Origin: Lysinibacillus_B sp050613145
Lineage (GTDB): Bacteria > Bacillota > Bacilli > Bacillales_A > Planococcaceae
Assembly: GCF_050613145.1 (NCBI RefSeq)
Contig: NZ_CP192507.1
Span: 1,240,001 to 1,304,000 of the forward strand
Reading direction: 5' to 3'
Length of the DNA stretch: 64,000 bases
A model generated the notes under the pieces. That model searched no databases. It was given only the letters and a program-made list of their open reading frames with translations, and was not told where the DNA came from. Positions 42,681 to 51,681 of the stretch are shown here, piece by piece (within the stretch, counting starts at the first letter, position 1; each line of letters starts with the position of its first letter). Both the position numbers and the translations under genes were made by a program.

Positions 42681-43505
42681 TTAATGATTTTGATGTGTAA
42701 AGATTCGCTGATATTGTCCAGGTGTCAATCCGATAAAATCCATAAAGAAATTGCTAAAATGACTTTGATCGACAAAGCCACTTTCTAGGGCCGCATCTAG
42801 TGGCGGCATGCCTTGCTCTAATCGCTTTTTAGCTGCATTGATCCGTGTGGTTTGTAAGTACCGGTAAGGTGAAATCCCTTTTAAACGCGTAAAGGATCTT
42901 ACCAACGAATATTTATTTGCCCGTGCTATTTTTGCTAAATCATCTAAAGAAATTTTTTCTTTGTAATGTGCTTCGATATACTGACAAACAAATTGTATAT
43001 GCGTATCATCTTTCTCCTCATTTTTTTCAGTTGGCACCTTTGAATACGCCTCAATTAATTGTTTCATCAAAAAATAAAAAGCTTCAATTTTATGAAAATC
43101 GGATGATTCGTTCAGTATCATTTGATGAAGTTGATGTAAAAGCATTGTATGTACACTATTTTGGGCGACAGGACTTTTAAAGAGTGGGAGATAGGCAACG
43201 CCTGTAATATCTTCTGTCACTTTTTTCATAATGTCAGGCATAATATTTAAACATCGGTAATCCAATGTTTTATGATCGATTTGTTCACAGGCATGATTAT
43301 CAAAAGGGTTAAAAAATACGAGATCGCCAGTGTTTATAACATAGTCATTATTTTTACAAGACAATCGTCGCTGCCCCTGTTCTATAAAGCCAATAACATA
43401 ATATTCGTGAAAATGGTTGGGGAACTTTTGCATGATACCATTGAAACGATAAGCTTCGACTTGTAAATCTGTATCAAATCGAACGATTCTTTCTTCTGTA
43501 GTCAT
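42681..43505 (-). CDS. AraC-family transcriptional regulator
   Basis: 274 aa. N-terminal cupin ligand-binding domain (about residues 20-105; FPNHFHEYYVIGFIEQGQRRLSC ... GDLVFFNPFDNHACEQ) and a C-terminal double helix-turn-helix (about 175-270; ISLDDLAKIARANKYSLVRSFTRLKGISPYRYLQTTRINAAKKRLEQG). Of the type often placed beside LysE-family exporters, but no transporter is adjacent here. Target and ligand are unknown. Confidence 0.88.
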   Translation of the reverse strand: MTTEERIVRFDTDLQVEAYRFNGIMQKFPNHFHEYYVIGFIEQGQRRLSCKNNDYVINTGDLVFFNPFDNHACEQIDHKTLDYRCLNIMPDIMKKVTEDITGVAYLPLFKSPVAQNSVHTMLLHQLHQMILNESSDFHKIEAFYFLMKQLIEAYSKVPTEKNEEKDDTHIQFVCQYIEAHYKEKISLDDLAKIARANKYSLVRSFTRLKGISPYRYLQTTRINAAKKRLEQGMPPLDAALESGFVDQSHFSNFFMDFIGLTPGQYQRIFTHQNH

Positions 43506-43716
43506 CTGAATACCTCCAATCTACTGCGTGAATGTAAGTGTACCATACTATATTTTCTCAATTCTTGTATGATATTGACTAGAGATGCAGTAGGATAAGT
43601 AAAAGGAAGAGACTAAAACGGTTACACTTGAAGATTTACTGAAGTACTTGTTTAAAGAATAATGATGAAACAAATTTCAAATATCCTATGGACCTTTTGT
43701 ATTGAGAATTACATAA

Positions 43717-43757
43717 AAAAAGTTCGTCGGTCACTATTTGAATCGGCGAACTTTTTC
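43717..43757. terminator. Hairpin terminator between the AraC gene region and the unknown minus-strand gene
   Basis: AAAAAGTTCGTCG / CGGCGAACTTTTT with a 14-nt loop; suits termination of the minus-strand gene at 43805. The rest of 43506-43804 has no supportable gene. Confidence 0.75.
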
Positions 43758-43804
43758 GGTTTATGTAGTGACCAAATGTAGTTTTGGAAACGTTAATTGT
43801 TACA

Positions 43805-44158
43805 CTACATTTTCAAAACAACGTCAATACTTAATGCATATGGTAGTCGTCCATTTTCTGCATAGGGATTGGCAACAATCACTACTTTGGCATGCTCAAA
43901 AATATGTGTTTCTTCTTGCTCCGCATATATTTCAAAAAAATCGACTGTGTAATGCTTTTGTCTGTCTTCTTCCATGTAGCACCAAACTTCATCGGCTTTT
44001 CGTGGATCAATGCCTATACCCTCTAAAAAAGTGACGAGTGTAGTATTGGATTCAATATGTGCTGCGTAAAATAAGCAGTTCTCACATTCGCAATGTTCAG
44101 ATGTCTCGACGACGGCTCGAGCAGTATACAGTTGTTTATTTCGTTTTTTTATATTCAT
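43805..44158 (-). CDS. Unknown small acidic protein
   Basis: 117 aa from the ATG at 44158, which has GGAGGGC upstream on the minus strand (an ATG at 44170 is poorer). Not recognised. It contains a CxCxxC cluster near residue 24 (SEHCECENCLFY), followed by an alpha/beta pattern without signal peptide or membrane segment. The cysteines could bind a metal. It is divergent from the next unknown gene, with ~100 bp between, so the two may share a promoter region. Confidence 0.6.
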   Translation of the reverse strand: MNIKKRNKQLYTARAVVETSEHCECENCLFYAAHIESNTTLVTFLEGIGIDPRKADEVWCYMEEDRQKHYTVDFFEIYAEQEETHIFEHAKVVIVANPYAENGRLPYALSIDVVLKM

Positions 44159-44282
44159 AATGCCCTCCAATTCCGTGATTGCCGAAACCTTTCATCAAAT
44201 TTTCCATATAGTTAGTATAAAATGAATAGGATAATATAAACAGTTAAGGGGGAATGTTATTCATTTATTAAAATATGAGAAG

Positions 44283-44684
44283 GTGTACGGATTTTTTAAG
44301 CATGATTGGCAGCAAGAGACGATTTTTTCTAATTATATTTTCATGCGCTATACATATATGATGTATCGGTTACAGGCATTAGAAAAACTAGAGGTATTTA
44401 TTGAAAAAGGAAAAGAAACGCTACGAAGCTTCATCCTAGAGCTTCAAGAAGAACAGCACACAGATCCACTTGATATCGAGCATGAAAATGAAGTTCTCAA
44501 TGAATATGTCCAACAATTAGCTGAACTAGAACCATTGCTAAAGCATTTGCAAAATGGCTTTGTCCCGCCAATGCAGTATGCAGTCTTTGCGACAGGCGTA
44601 TGTAAACTATACGGCTGTTCACGTCATGGGTATCTAGAGCTTACAAATATGAAATTGCACGAAGGAGCAGAGAATGATGATTAG
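44283..44684 (+). CDS. Unknown helical protein, start uncertain
   Basis: About 133 aa, helix-rich and acidic, not recognised. GTG 44283 is the first standard start, but its ribosome binding site is poor. The frame stays open upstream through codons reading VIHLLKYEK, and AAGGGGGA at 44246-44253 would fit a non-standard ATT start at 44259. The C-terminal half has two or three cysteines (GVCKLYGCSRHGYLEL). No membrane segment. Possibly functionally linked to the divergent gene at 43805. Confidence 0.5.
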   Translation: MYGFFKHDWQQETIFSNYIFMRYTYMMYRLQALEKLEVFIEKGKETLRSFILELQEEQHTDPLDIEHENEVLNEYVQQLAELEPLLKHLQNGFVPPMQYAVFATGVCKLYGCSRHGYLELTNMKLHEGAENDD

Positions 44685-44699
44685 ATTTCAGTTCAGCTT

Positions 44700-45051
44700 A
44701 AAGTGTGGGCATTTGACAACGGCTATATAGAAGGCGTGCTTTAAATCTTCTATAAAGAACGTTTGTTTTTTGAAGACCCGTACTTAAATGTTGTAGAGCT
44801 TGCACAGCAATTGGGGAAATGCATCGATTAAGATTACAAGGGGAACTATCCGATTTCAGGTTCTCTACGATCGATGCAGACAATCCAGTATTCCATTTTA
44901 ATAGATTCTGTGTAAAAGCTGTTGGTTTTCCGTCATCAAGAGCAGCCATCCCAACCGCAAAGTGTTGTCTGAACATCCAAGTATAAGACAAGCTACAAAA
45001 TCACTCGGATGCGATCAATCTACATTATTACGGAAAATACCAATTAAAACG
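44700..45051 (+). pseudogene. Remnant of a sigma-54-dependent activator (Fis-type HTH end)
   Basis: From 44962 the frame reads LSEHPSIRQATKSLGCDQSTLLRKI, a good match to the C-terminal Fis/HTH_8 helix-turn-helix of NtrC/TyrR-like activators (S-IR-AAK-LG--QSTL-RK). No AAA+ domain precedes it; upstream sequence is only broken frames. A sigma-54 promoter lies 230 bp downstream, which fits a decayed local activator. Exact limits of the remnant are uncertain. Confidence 0.5.
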
Positions 45052-45078
45052 AAACATATTATACGAAGACTGATGATG

Positions 45079-45097
45079 CAATTATACATCATAATTG
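45079..45097. promoter_or_regulatory. Inverted repeat CAATTAT-N5-ATAATTG, candidate upstream activator site
   Basis: A 7-bp inverted repeat with 5-bp spacer, 180-200 bp upstream of the -24/-12 promoter, the usual distance for an enhancer-binding protein site. Confidence 0.4.
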
Positions 45098-45230
45098 TAT
45101 TTGTGCATGAAAAGTGGCAAAAAAGCAATGCTTTCTCGTGTTACATTGCAATGAAAATGAAAAAAATACCTCAATGATTCTCAACAAAATATCTAATAAT
45201 GATCTGTTAAAACAGTTAGGAAGACAGAAT

Positions 45231-45268
45231 GGGCATTTTCAAAAAAGAAAAATGCCTTTTTTTTATTT
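45231..45268 (+). terminator. Strong terminator upstream of the sigma-54 promoter
   Basis: GGCATTTT / AAAATGCC stem followed by eight T residues; it isolates the downstream promoter from the decayed activator. Confidence 0.8.
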
Positions 45269-45278
45269 TCTAAAGAAG

Positions 45279-45295
45279 TTGGCATGGGAATTGCT
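45279..45295 (+). promoter_or_regulatory. Sigma-54 (-24/-12) promoter
   Basis: TTGGCATGGGAATTGCT fits the consensus TTGGCAYRNNNNTTGCW at every position, with GG and GC correctly spaced. Transcription would start near 45307, reading through the aminotransferase fragment toward hyuA. Confidence 0.8.
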
Positions 45296-45340
45296 TTTAT
45301 GAAAGTGTATGAAATTTTAAGGGAAACGAGGTTGATATTT

Positions 45341-45481
45341 ATGACAAGTCAATTAAAAGAAGAGTTAAAGATATTCGATCAGAGGCATTTTCTCTATCCA
45401 ACTATATCCATTGAACAACAACCATCACAAGGATCAGCTACTATTTTTACAAAAGGGAAAGGTATTTATTTAAAAGGGTGA
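45341..45481 (+). pseudogene. 5' fragment of a class III aminotransferase gene
   Basis: 46 codons from ATG 45341 (AGGGAAACGAGG upstream) read TSQLKEELKIFDQRHFLYPT ... FTKGKGIYLKG, the typical N-terminus of omega-aminotransferases (D-KHFLHP-S----- G-A-IF--GKGIYLKD). A stop follows at once and the PLP-binding domain is missing. The 280 bp to hyuA has no continuation in any frame, so it is a deletion remnant. Such enzymes often accompany hydantoin/pyrimidine-degradation operons. Confidence 0.6.
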
Positions 45482-45641
45482 CCTACAAAGGATAAATCAG
45501 AGGGTATGATTCGTAAGACGATATGTAAGTGATTTAAATGTGAATTATTTTAGAAAAAAACGCTTCGGACTTAATGGTAATGAACGGCATGTTTCTTCCA
45601 TAAAGGTTTATGTAAGTATTTTTGCAAAATTCATTCAAAAA

Positions 45642-45656
45642 ATGTAAGCGCAATCA
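45642..45656. promoter_or_regulatory. Catabolite-responsive element (cre) candidate
   Basis: ATGTAAGCGCAATCA matches the CcpA consensus WTGNAARCGNWWWCA at all 15 positions. It is 126 bp upstream of hyuA, so the catabolic operon is probably repressed by preferred sugars. Confidence 0.65.
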
Positions 45657-45781
45657 CCTATATGTTCTTAAGGTTGCTATAGAAGTTAGTAGCTATAAAT
45701 ATAGTTTTTTGTAACTTATCAGAATATTTTGTAAAATATGTATACGTCTTTTAAAACTATTAAATGAAAGAAGGTATCTCT

Positions 45782-47806
45782 ATGACACACACTCGTTTAG
45801 CAATTGATGTTGGTGGAACTTTTACAGATGTATTTGTTTTTAATGAAAATACAGGAGAAGTGTTTGTGACGAAAACATCTTCTACACCTTCGAACCCTGA
45901 ACAAGGAATTTTAAATGGGATTGAGAAAGCCGAATTGAATGGGAAGGACATTAAAATTTTCTCTCATGGCACAACAGTGGGAACAAATGCGTTAATTGAA
46001 CGGAAGCTGCCGAAAACAGCACTCATCACAACAAAAGGCTTCCGAGATGTAACTGAAATTCGCCGTGGTACGAAGGAAGACATATGGGATACGTATAAAG
46101 ATACCGCAAAACCTTATATTCAACGGCGTGATCGATTTGAAGTCATGGAACGGATGGATTATGAAGGAAATATTGTTGAAGCGATTCAAGAAGATGAGAT
46201 TCGCGCATTAGCTAAGAAACTAAAGCGTCGTAATACAGAATCCATTGCAGTTTGTTTCCTTAATGCGTATGTGAATGGTGAAAATGAAGTAAAAGTAAAA
46301 GAAATTTTAAAAGAGGAACTACCAGATGTATATGTCTGTATATCAAGCGAGGTACTTCCAGAAATTTTTGAGCATGAACGTATGAGCACGACGATTATTA
46401 ATGCGGTTCTTGGTCCAATTATGAGTAAATATATAAACAAATTGAGCGATGAAATGCGGAAAAAAGGCTACGAAGAGGAAATTTTAGTTTTACATTCCGG
46501 TGGTGGAGTCATGACTTCTAGTACAGTTCCTCGTTATGCTGCTAGGTTAGCGAGTTCTGGTATTGCTGCTGGAGCGATTGCTAGTAAACATATTGCTAAG
46601 TTATGTGGATTTGATAATGCGATAGGTTTAGATATGGGTGGTACGAGTACCGATATTTCACTCATGTATGATGGTGATATTCGTATAACGAAAGATTGGT
46701 CTATTGAATATGGCTATCCCATTGGATTCCCGAGTATTGAAATTTTAACGATTGGTGCTGGTGGTGGTAGCTTAGCTTGGAAAGATGCAGGTGGTTCCTT
46801 ACGTAATGGACCACAAAGTGCAGGGGCAGTACCGGGCCCAGCTTGTTATTGTCGAGGGGGGACAGAGCCAACAAACTCGGATGCTAATTTAGTTTTAGGG
46901 CGATTAGGTGTGAATTTATTAGACGGGACGATGCAATTGGATAAAGCAGCAGCAACACAGGCTGTTAAGAAAATTGCAGATGAATTTGATCATTCTGTTG
47001 AAGAAGCCGCGAATGCCATTATCGAAGTTGCCAACGCAAATATGAGTGATGCAGTTCGGTTAATTTCTGTACGTCGCGGATATGATCCACGTGATTTCGC
47101 TCTAGTAGCATTTGGCGGTGCGGGGCCATTGCACGGAGCATATTTAGCAAAAGATTTAAATATCCCCAAAATTATTATTCCCTCTCATCCAGGAGTAGCA
47201 GCAGCTATGGGATGCTTACTAGTAGATGTACGACATGATATCTCTAAAACCTACGTGAAAAAAGCTAATGATGTTTCTGTTGAGGAACTCACAAGTCAGT
47301 TTAATGACCTACGAATAGAGGCAAAAGCGCTATTAGAAGATGAAGGCATTTCAGATGAGACATCTACATTGATGAACTATATAGATCTTCGTTATAAAGG
47401 GCAATGGCGTTCATTAGCTGTTGTCGTACCAGATCAATTGACGTCATTGGATGATGTATTAGCAGCCTTCCACAGGGAGCATGAGCGAGAGTTTGCATTC
47501 TCTGATCAGGAACAAGTCGTTGAAATATATGGCTTACGTGTGACAGCAATTGGAACAGTACCTAAACCTGATTTTCCACAATATGCACCAGAAGGCTCGA
47601 TTGAGGATGCTTATAAAGAAACACGTCCTGTTTATTTTGAGGGTAAATATTTTGAAACGAAAGTATATAATCGTGACAAAATTCCGGTTTACACACAACT
47701 ACCGGGTCCAGCAATCGTAGATCAATTAGATACGACGACAGTTATTCCACCAGGGTTTACAGCGGAAGTAGATGTCTATAAAAATATCATTATTACGGTG
47801 AACTAA
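45782..47806 (+). CDS. hyuA: HyuA-type hydantoinase/oxoprolinase, ATP-binding subunit
   Basis: 674 aa from ATG 45782 (AAAGAAGG 7 nt upstream; ATG 45764 is too early). N-terminal hydantoinase/oxoprolinase domain with the phosphate loop DVGGTFTDVF and FSHGTTVGTNALIER, then an actin-like ATPase domain with GLDMGGTSTDISL and FGGAGPLHGA, and the C-terminal region RYKGQW. With HyuB it would hydrolyse a cyclic amide (N-methylhydantoin, hydantoin or 5-oxoproline) at the expense of ATP; acetone carboxylase subunits are related, so the substrate is open. Confidence 0.88.
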   Translation: MTHTRLAIDVGGTFTDVFVFNENTGEVFVTKTSSTPSNPEQGILNGIEKAELNGKDIKIFSHGTTVGTNALIERKLPKTALITTKGFRDVTEIRRGTKEDIWDTYKDTAKPYIQRRDRFEVMERMDYEGNIVEAIQEDEIRALAKKLKRRNTESIAVCFLNAYVNGENEVKVKEILKEELPDVYVCISSEVLPEIFEHERMSTTIINAVLGPIMSKYINKLSDEMRKKGYEEEILVLHSGGGVMTSSTVPRYAARLASSGIAAGAIASKHIAKLCGFDNAIGLDMGGTSTDISLMYDGDIRITKDWSIEYGYPIGFPSIEILTIGAGGGSLAWKDAGGSLRNGPQSAGAVPGPACYCRGGTEPTNSDANLVLGRLGVNLLDGTMQLDKAAATQAVKKIADEFDHSVEEAANAIIEVANANMSDAVRLISVRRGYDPRDFALVAFGGAGPLHGAYLAKDLNIPKIIIPSHPGVAAAMGCLLVDVRHDISKTYVKKANDVSVEELTSQFNDLRIEAKALLEDEGISDETSTLMNYIDLRYKGQWRSLAVVVPDQLTSLDDVLAAFHREHEREFAFSDQEQVVEIYGLRVTAIGTVPKPDFPQYAPEGSIEDAYKETRPVYFEGKYFETKVYNRDKIPVYTQLPGPAIVDQLDTTTVIPPGFTAEVDVYKNIIITVN

Positions 47807-47830
47807 TACACGATAAGGGGGATAAGATCT

Positions 47831-49810
47831 ATGAGTACAACGAAATTAGTAGAAAACAATAAAGTACAAAATCTAGATCCTGTAACATTTGAAGTTTTAA
47901 AAAACGGTTTTGTAAATTTGGTCGATCAAATGGCAGAGCAAATGTTACGTACATGTTATTCGTTTGTTATTTATAACCGAGATTTTAGTTGTGCATTATG
48001 TGATGCTCAGGGAAACACTGTAATGCAAGGGACTCAAGATATTTCAGTTCATGTAGGGACATTACATTTAACTGCTAAGGCTGTATTAGAGGATTTTGCA
48101 GATGATATTCACCCTGGCGATGTATTTTTAGTAAACGATCCATATCGTGGTGGGACACACTTTAGTGATGTAAGGGTCATTCTACCAGTATTCCATGGTA
48201 AGAAGCTAATTGCGCTTATGCAAACAAATGGACATTGGGCGGATGTGGGTGGTTCAAACCCTGGATCCTTTGATATTACAGCGAAAGAACATTACGGGGA
48301 AGGGTTACGTATCCCACCAGTACGTATTTATAGTAAAGGTCAATATTTAAAAGATATCGTGAATATTATCGTAATGAATATGCGTATTCCAGAAGAACGT
48401 ATTGGAGATTTACGTTCACAAGTAGAAGCAGCGAAAGTTGGCGAAAAGCAACTAAAAGAGATGATTGAGAAGTATGGTATTGATACGGTTTTATTAGCTT
48501 TCGACGAAGTGCAAAATTACGTAGAACGCTTAACGAGAGCAAAAATTACAAAATTGCCTAAAGGGGAATGGGAAACAGTTGATTATATTGATATGGACCC
48601 ACAACTTGGGGATGGTTTAATTCCCATTCGTGTGAAAATGACCATTACAGAGGATGAGATTTTATATGATTTAAGTGGTTCTCACCCTTATATTAGTTGT
48701 TTCTTAAATGCTGGATTTGGTTCGGCACTTTCAGGAACATATGCAGGGACAAAGACCTTTTTCCCAGAAATTCCACTAAACTCGGGCTTCTATCGTGTAG
48801 TGAAAATACACCTTCCTGAAAACTCGGTTGTCAATGCACCTAGTCCAGTGGCTGTATCGGGTTATTGCTCAGGTTCATTTGAAAAGATTATGAATGCGTG
48901 CTTTGAATTATGGTCGAACATCATGCCTGAACGTGCCATTGCATGTTCATTTAACTTAGAGTATTTACTCATTGGTGGCTACGATAAACGGCAAGATAGT
49001 AATGAGTATTTCATGTGGTACGACTGGATGGCAGGCGGTCATGGTGGTCGTGTTGATCGGGATGGGGCGAATACAACTTCACCAGTGTTCGGAGTGGGAT
49101 TAAGTGTTCAGCCATGTGAAGGTCAAGAACGCTTGTCACCGGTCATTACGACGAAGCATGCAATCATTACAGATTCTGCAGGCCCAGGGAAATATCGTGG
49201 TGGCTGTGGTGTTGAAAAGGGAGGCATGTTAACAGATATAAACCATACAGTCATGTCTTATTGCTGTGATCGCTCTCGCTCTATTACATGGGGAATCAAG
49301 GGGGGATTACCGTCTATTGCCCAAGGTGCTATCTTAAATCCAAATCAAGAGGATGAGGAGTTTTTAGGTACGATTTTCTCAAACGTAGAGGTGAAAAAAG
49401 GGGATTCCTTTACACGTCCATCTGCAGGAGGTGGGGGTTTAGGTGATCCATTAGAACGCGATGTAAACGCCGTATTAGAAGATGTGATTGATGAGTATGT
49501 TTCGATTGAACGTGCGAAGCTTGATTATGGAGTAGTTATCTATGAAATTGATCGTGATATCGATGCATTTGAAATTGATCATGCGGCTACCTCCATAGAA
49601 CGTGAATATATTCGCAATAATCGTCATCATTGGTTAGAAACAGACCCTAATGAGGTGGAGCAGATGTATAATGCAGGAGAAATTAATCAAATGGATGTAG
49701 TTCGTCGTTACGGTGTTATCATGGATTACAAGACGAATAAGGCATTACCAATTTCGACTAAGCAATATCGAGAAGCAATGAAAAAACGCTCTTTAGCCTA
49801 CTGGTCGTAG
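47831..49810 (+). CDS. hyuB: HyuB-type hydantoinase subunit B
   Basis: 659 aa. Hydantoinase B/oxoprolinase domain: DPVTFEVLKNGFVNLVDQMAEQMLRTCYS near the start, the DPYRGGTHFSDV and QTNGHWADVGG stretches, SAGPGKYRGGCG, and GGGGLGDPLERD near residue 540. The long C-terminal extension (about 560-659) is acidic and lacks a recognised domain. An AAGGGGGAT ribosome binding site lies in the 24-bp gap after hyuA, so both subunits are co-expressed. Confidence 0.88.
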   Translation: MSTTKLVENNKVQNLDPVTFEVLKNGFVNLVDQMAEQMLRTCYSFVIYNRDFSCALCDAQGNTVMQGTQDISVHVGTLHLTAKAVLEDFADDIHPGDVFLVNDPYRGGTHFSDVRVILPVFHGKKLIALMQTNGHWADVGGSNPGSFDITAKEHYGEGLRIPPVRIYSKGQYLKDIVNIIVMNMRIPEERIGDLRSQVEAAKVGEKQLKEMIEKYGIDTVLLAFDEVQNYVERLTRAKITKLPKGEWETVDYIDMDPQLGDGLIPIRVKMTITEDEILYDLSGSHPYISCFLNAGFGSALSGTYAGTKTFFPEIPLNSGFYRVVKIHLPENSVVNAPSPVAVSGYCSGSFEKIMNACFELWSNIMPERAIACSFNLEYLLIGGYDKRQDSNEYFMWYDWMAGGHGGRVDRDGANTTSPVFGVGLSVQPCEGQERLSPVITTKHAIITDSAGPGKYRGGCGVEKGGMLTDINHTVMSYCCDRSRSITWGIKGGLPSIAQGAILNPNQEDEEFLGTIFSNVEVKKGDSFTRPSAGGGGLGDPLERDVNAVLEDVIDEYVSIERAKLDYGVVIYEIDRDIDAFEIDHAATSIEREYIRNNRHHWLETDPNEVEQMYNAGEINQMDVVRRYGVIMDYKTNKALPISTKQYREAMKKRSLAYWS

Positions 49811-49901
49811 TCAGGGAATGGAAGGACTGCTACTTGTTTAGATGTTATATGGAACTTCTTCTTAGTGTAACTCATAACCAATGTAAAGGAGTGGAACACA
49901 A

Positions 49902-51311
49902 ATGGAAGTAGTAATACCAAGAGACGAAGAGATAACAGATGTTTTAGAAAATGAGAAACGGGATGATTTCGCTTTAGAGAAAGTGCCCCGAAATGGGCGT
50001 TCGATGAGTTGGGCAAGCATCACGAATATTACACTTGGCGTAGCAACAGCGATGCTTTTCATACAAATGGGAAGCTTAATGGCTGTGAGTTTTGGAGCGA
50101 TGAATGCCTTATTAGCTGCTATTTATGCAACGGTTATTGGGGGAACGATAGGCGTTGGTATAAGTTATTTAGCTGCAAAAACTGGATTAAATGTAAACTT
50201 ATTAGCTCGTGGCGGTGGATTTGGCTATTTAGGCGCATCCATTACTTCACTCATTTATGCATTAAATTTCATAATGTATTGTGGAATCGAAGGTGCAATT
50301 ATGGCTTATGCTGTGCATGAATATGTACAATTCATTCCAGTTTGGGTGCTGATGGTGTTTTTCGGTCTTGCTGTGATTCCATTGAATTGGTTTGGTATTA
50401 AACAATTAGATAAGCTTCAAAAGTGGACCATGCCGATTTTTATTTTCTTTATTGTAGTTGGTTTTTTCATGTTGGCAAAGGAAACAACATTTACGGGGAA
50501 TATCTGGACATTCTTACCTGAGGGTGTGGAAGTCGGAGGAACATCTTTACTTGCTTGTATTGGGATTATGAATGGCTTAGTAGGAATTATGGCTTTATTA
50601 ATCTCAGATTATGCTCGTTTCATTAAACCATCTGAATTTAAAATGGGCGTATTTATGGTTGGCTTTATGCCTCAATTTATTTGCTTCTTTGTAATGGGTG
50701 TTATCGGTATTTGGTTTGGTGTTCAATTAAACGAGCAAAATCCGGGGATATATTTTGTTCACTTATTAGGCATCGGTGGTGTGATTTTTACAATATTAAC
50801 ACAGCTCCGTATTAATATTACAAACTTATATAGTAGTTCGCTGTCGTTAGCGAATTTCTTTGAAAATGTATTTAAATTCAAGCCAGCTCGAGTATTTTGG
50901 GTCATCGTAACATCGGTTGTAGCGATTTTTCTTATGTTATTTGATGTCATTAATCATATTGGTAATTTACTAACATTCCAAGGTGTATTTTTACTATCAT
51001 GGGGTGCAATTCTAATTAGCGATGCATTAGTAGTGAAGCGTTTAATGAAAATTGGGCCATTGTATTTCGAATATCGTCAGCATTATTTATACGCTTGGAA
51101 TCCTGTTGGCATTGTGTCTCTAGTAGTTTCTTCGGTCATTGGTTCCATAGCGGCATTTGGATATATGGGAAGCTTTTTGCAAAGTGTTGCAGCCTTTTTT
51201 GCAGCGCTACTAGCTTTTGTTTTAACGATTGTCATTGCAATTATCACAAAAGGTAAATATTATGTGAAACAAGAAGCAAACGACATTCCTGATTATGAAA
51301 AACTAGCATAG
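49902..51311 (+). CDS. NCS1-family cytosine/purine/hydantoin permease
   Basis: 469 aa with about 12 membrane segments. Family features near the start: LEKVPRNGRSMSWASITNITLGVATAMLFIQMGSLMAVSFG and the following GVGISYLAAKTGLNVNLLARGGGFG; motif-like IPLNWFGIKQLDKLQKW. NCS1 carriers import nucleobases, allantoin or hydantoins with Na+ or H+. Placement directly behind hyuAB suggests uptake of the hydantoinase substrate. AAAGGAGTGG precedes the start. The 90-bp gap after hyuB shows no terminator. Confidence 0.88.
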   Translation: MEVVIPRDEEITDVLENEKRDDFALEKVPRNGRSMSWASITNITLGVATAMLFIQMGSLMAVSFGAMNALLAAIYATVIGGTIGVGISYLAAKTGLNVNLLARGGGFGYLGASITSLIYALNFIMYCGIEGAIMAYAVHEYVQFIPVWVLMVFFGLAVIPLNWFGIKQLDKLQKWTMPIFIFFIVVGFFMLAKETTFTGNIWTFLPEGVEVGGTSLLACIGIMNGLVGIMALLISDYARFIKPSEFKMGVFMVGFMPQFICFFVMGVIGIWFGVQLNEQNPGIYFVHLLGIGGVIFTILTQLRINITNLYSSSLSLANFFENVFKFKPARVFWVIVTSVVAIFLMLFDVINHIGNLLTFQGVFLLSWGAILISDALVVKRLMKIGPLYFEYRQHYLYAWNPVGIVSLVVSSVIGSIAAFGYMGSFLQSVAAFFAALLAFVLTIVIAIITKGKYYVKQEANDIPDYEKLA

Positions 51312-51327
51312 AAGCCCTACTAACATT

Positions 51328-51368
51328 AGTAGTACGAACCAAGACCATGGTTTGTGCTACTATTTTTT
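51328..51368 (+). terminator. Terminator after the hyu operon
   Basis: TAGTAGTACGAACCA pairs with TGGTTTGTGCTACTA, then TTTTTT. Confidence 0.88.
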
Positions 51369-51681
51369 AGTAGAACTGCGATGTGATAATATTGAGCCGA
51401 AGAAAAGCAATTTGATCCATTTAACGGCAAATAATAAAAAGAAAAGCTCGAAAGTATCGTACTGTATGTTTACACATGGTGTTACGAAAGGCGCGATTGT
51501 AAATGGCGCGAACAAATCGAAAAAATTGAGATAAAGTATAAGACTAATCAGTTCATTTACGAAGGGGAAGTTAGTGTAAAAGAGAATCGACTATATAGTT
51601 ATAAATATGGCGTTTCACCATTTGTTTTCCTTCTTTAAACTTCGCCATCCTCACCACTTAGTCCAGTTGTTCTTTGTTTAT
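51369..51681 (+). other. Intergenic region with possible gene remnant
   Basis: Overlapping frames read NNKKKSSKVSYCMFTHGVTKGAIVNGANKS and, after a frame change, EQIEKIEIKYKTNQFIYEGEVSVKENRLYSYKYG. The second looks protein-like but has no start or ribosome binding site. It could be the frameshifted end of a lost gene. It ends at the repeat at 51682. Confidence 0.3.

Noticed and set aside
44698..44991. 97-aa minus-strand frame beside the activator remnant
   Set aside because: Opposite strand to the recognisable HTH remnant, no ribosome binding site, no family resemblance.
51352..51534. 60-aa plus-strand frame after the permease terminator
   Set aside because: Begins inside the terminator hairpin and lacks a ribosome binding site; mentioned only as a possible remnant.
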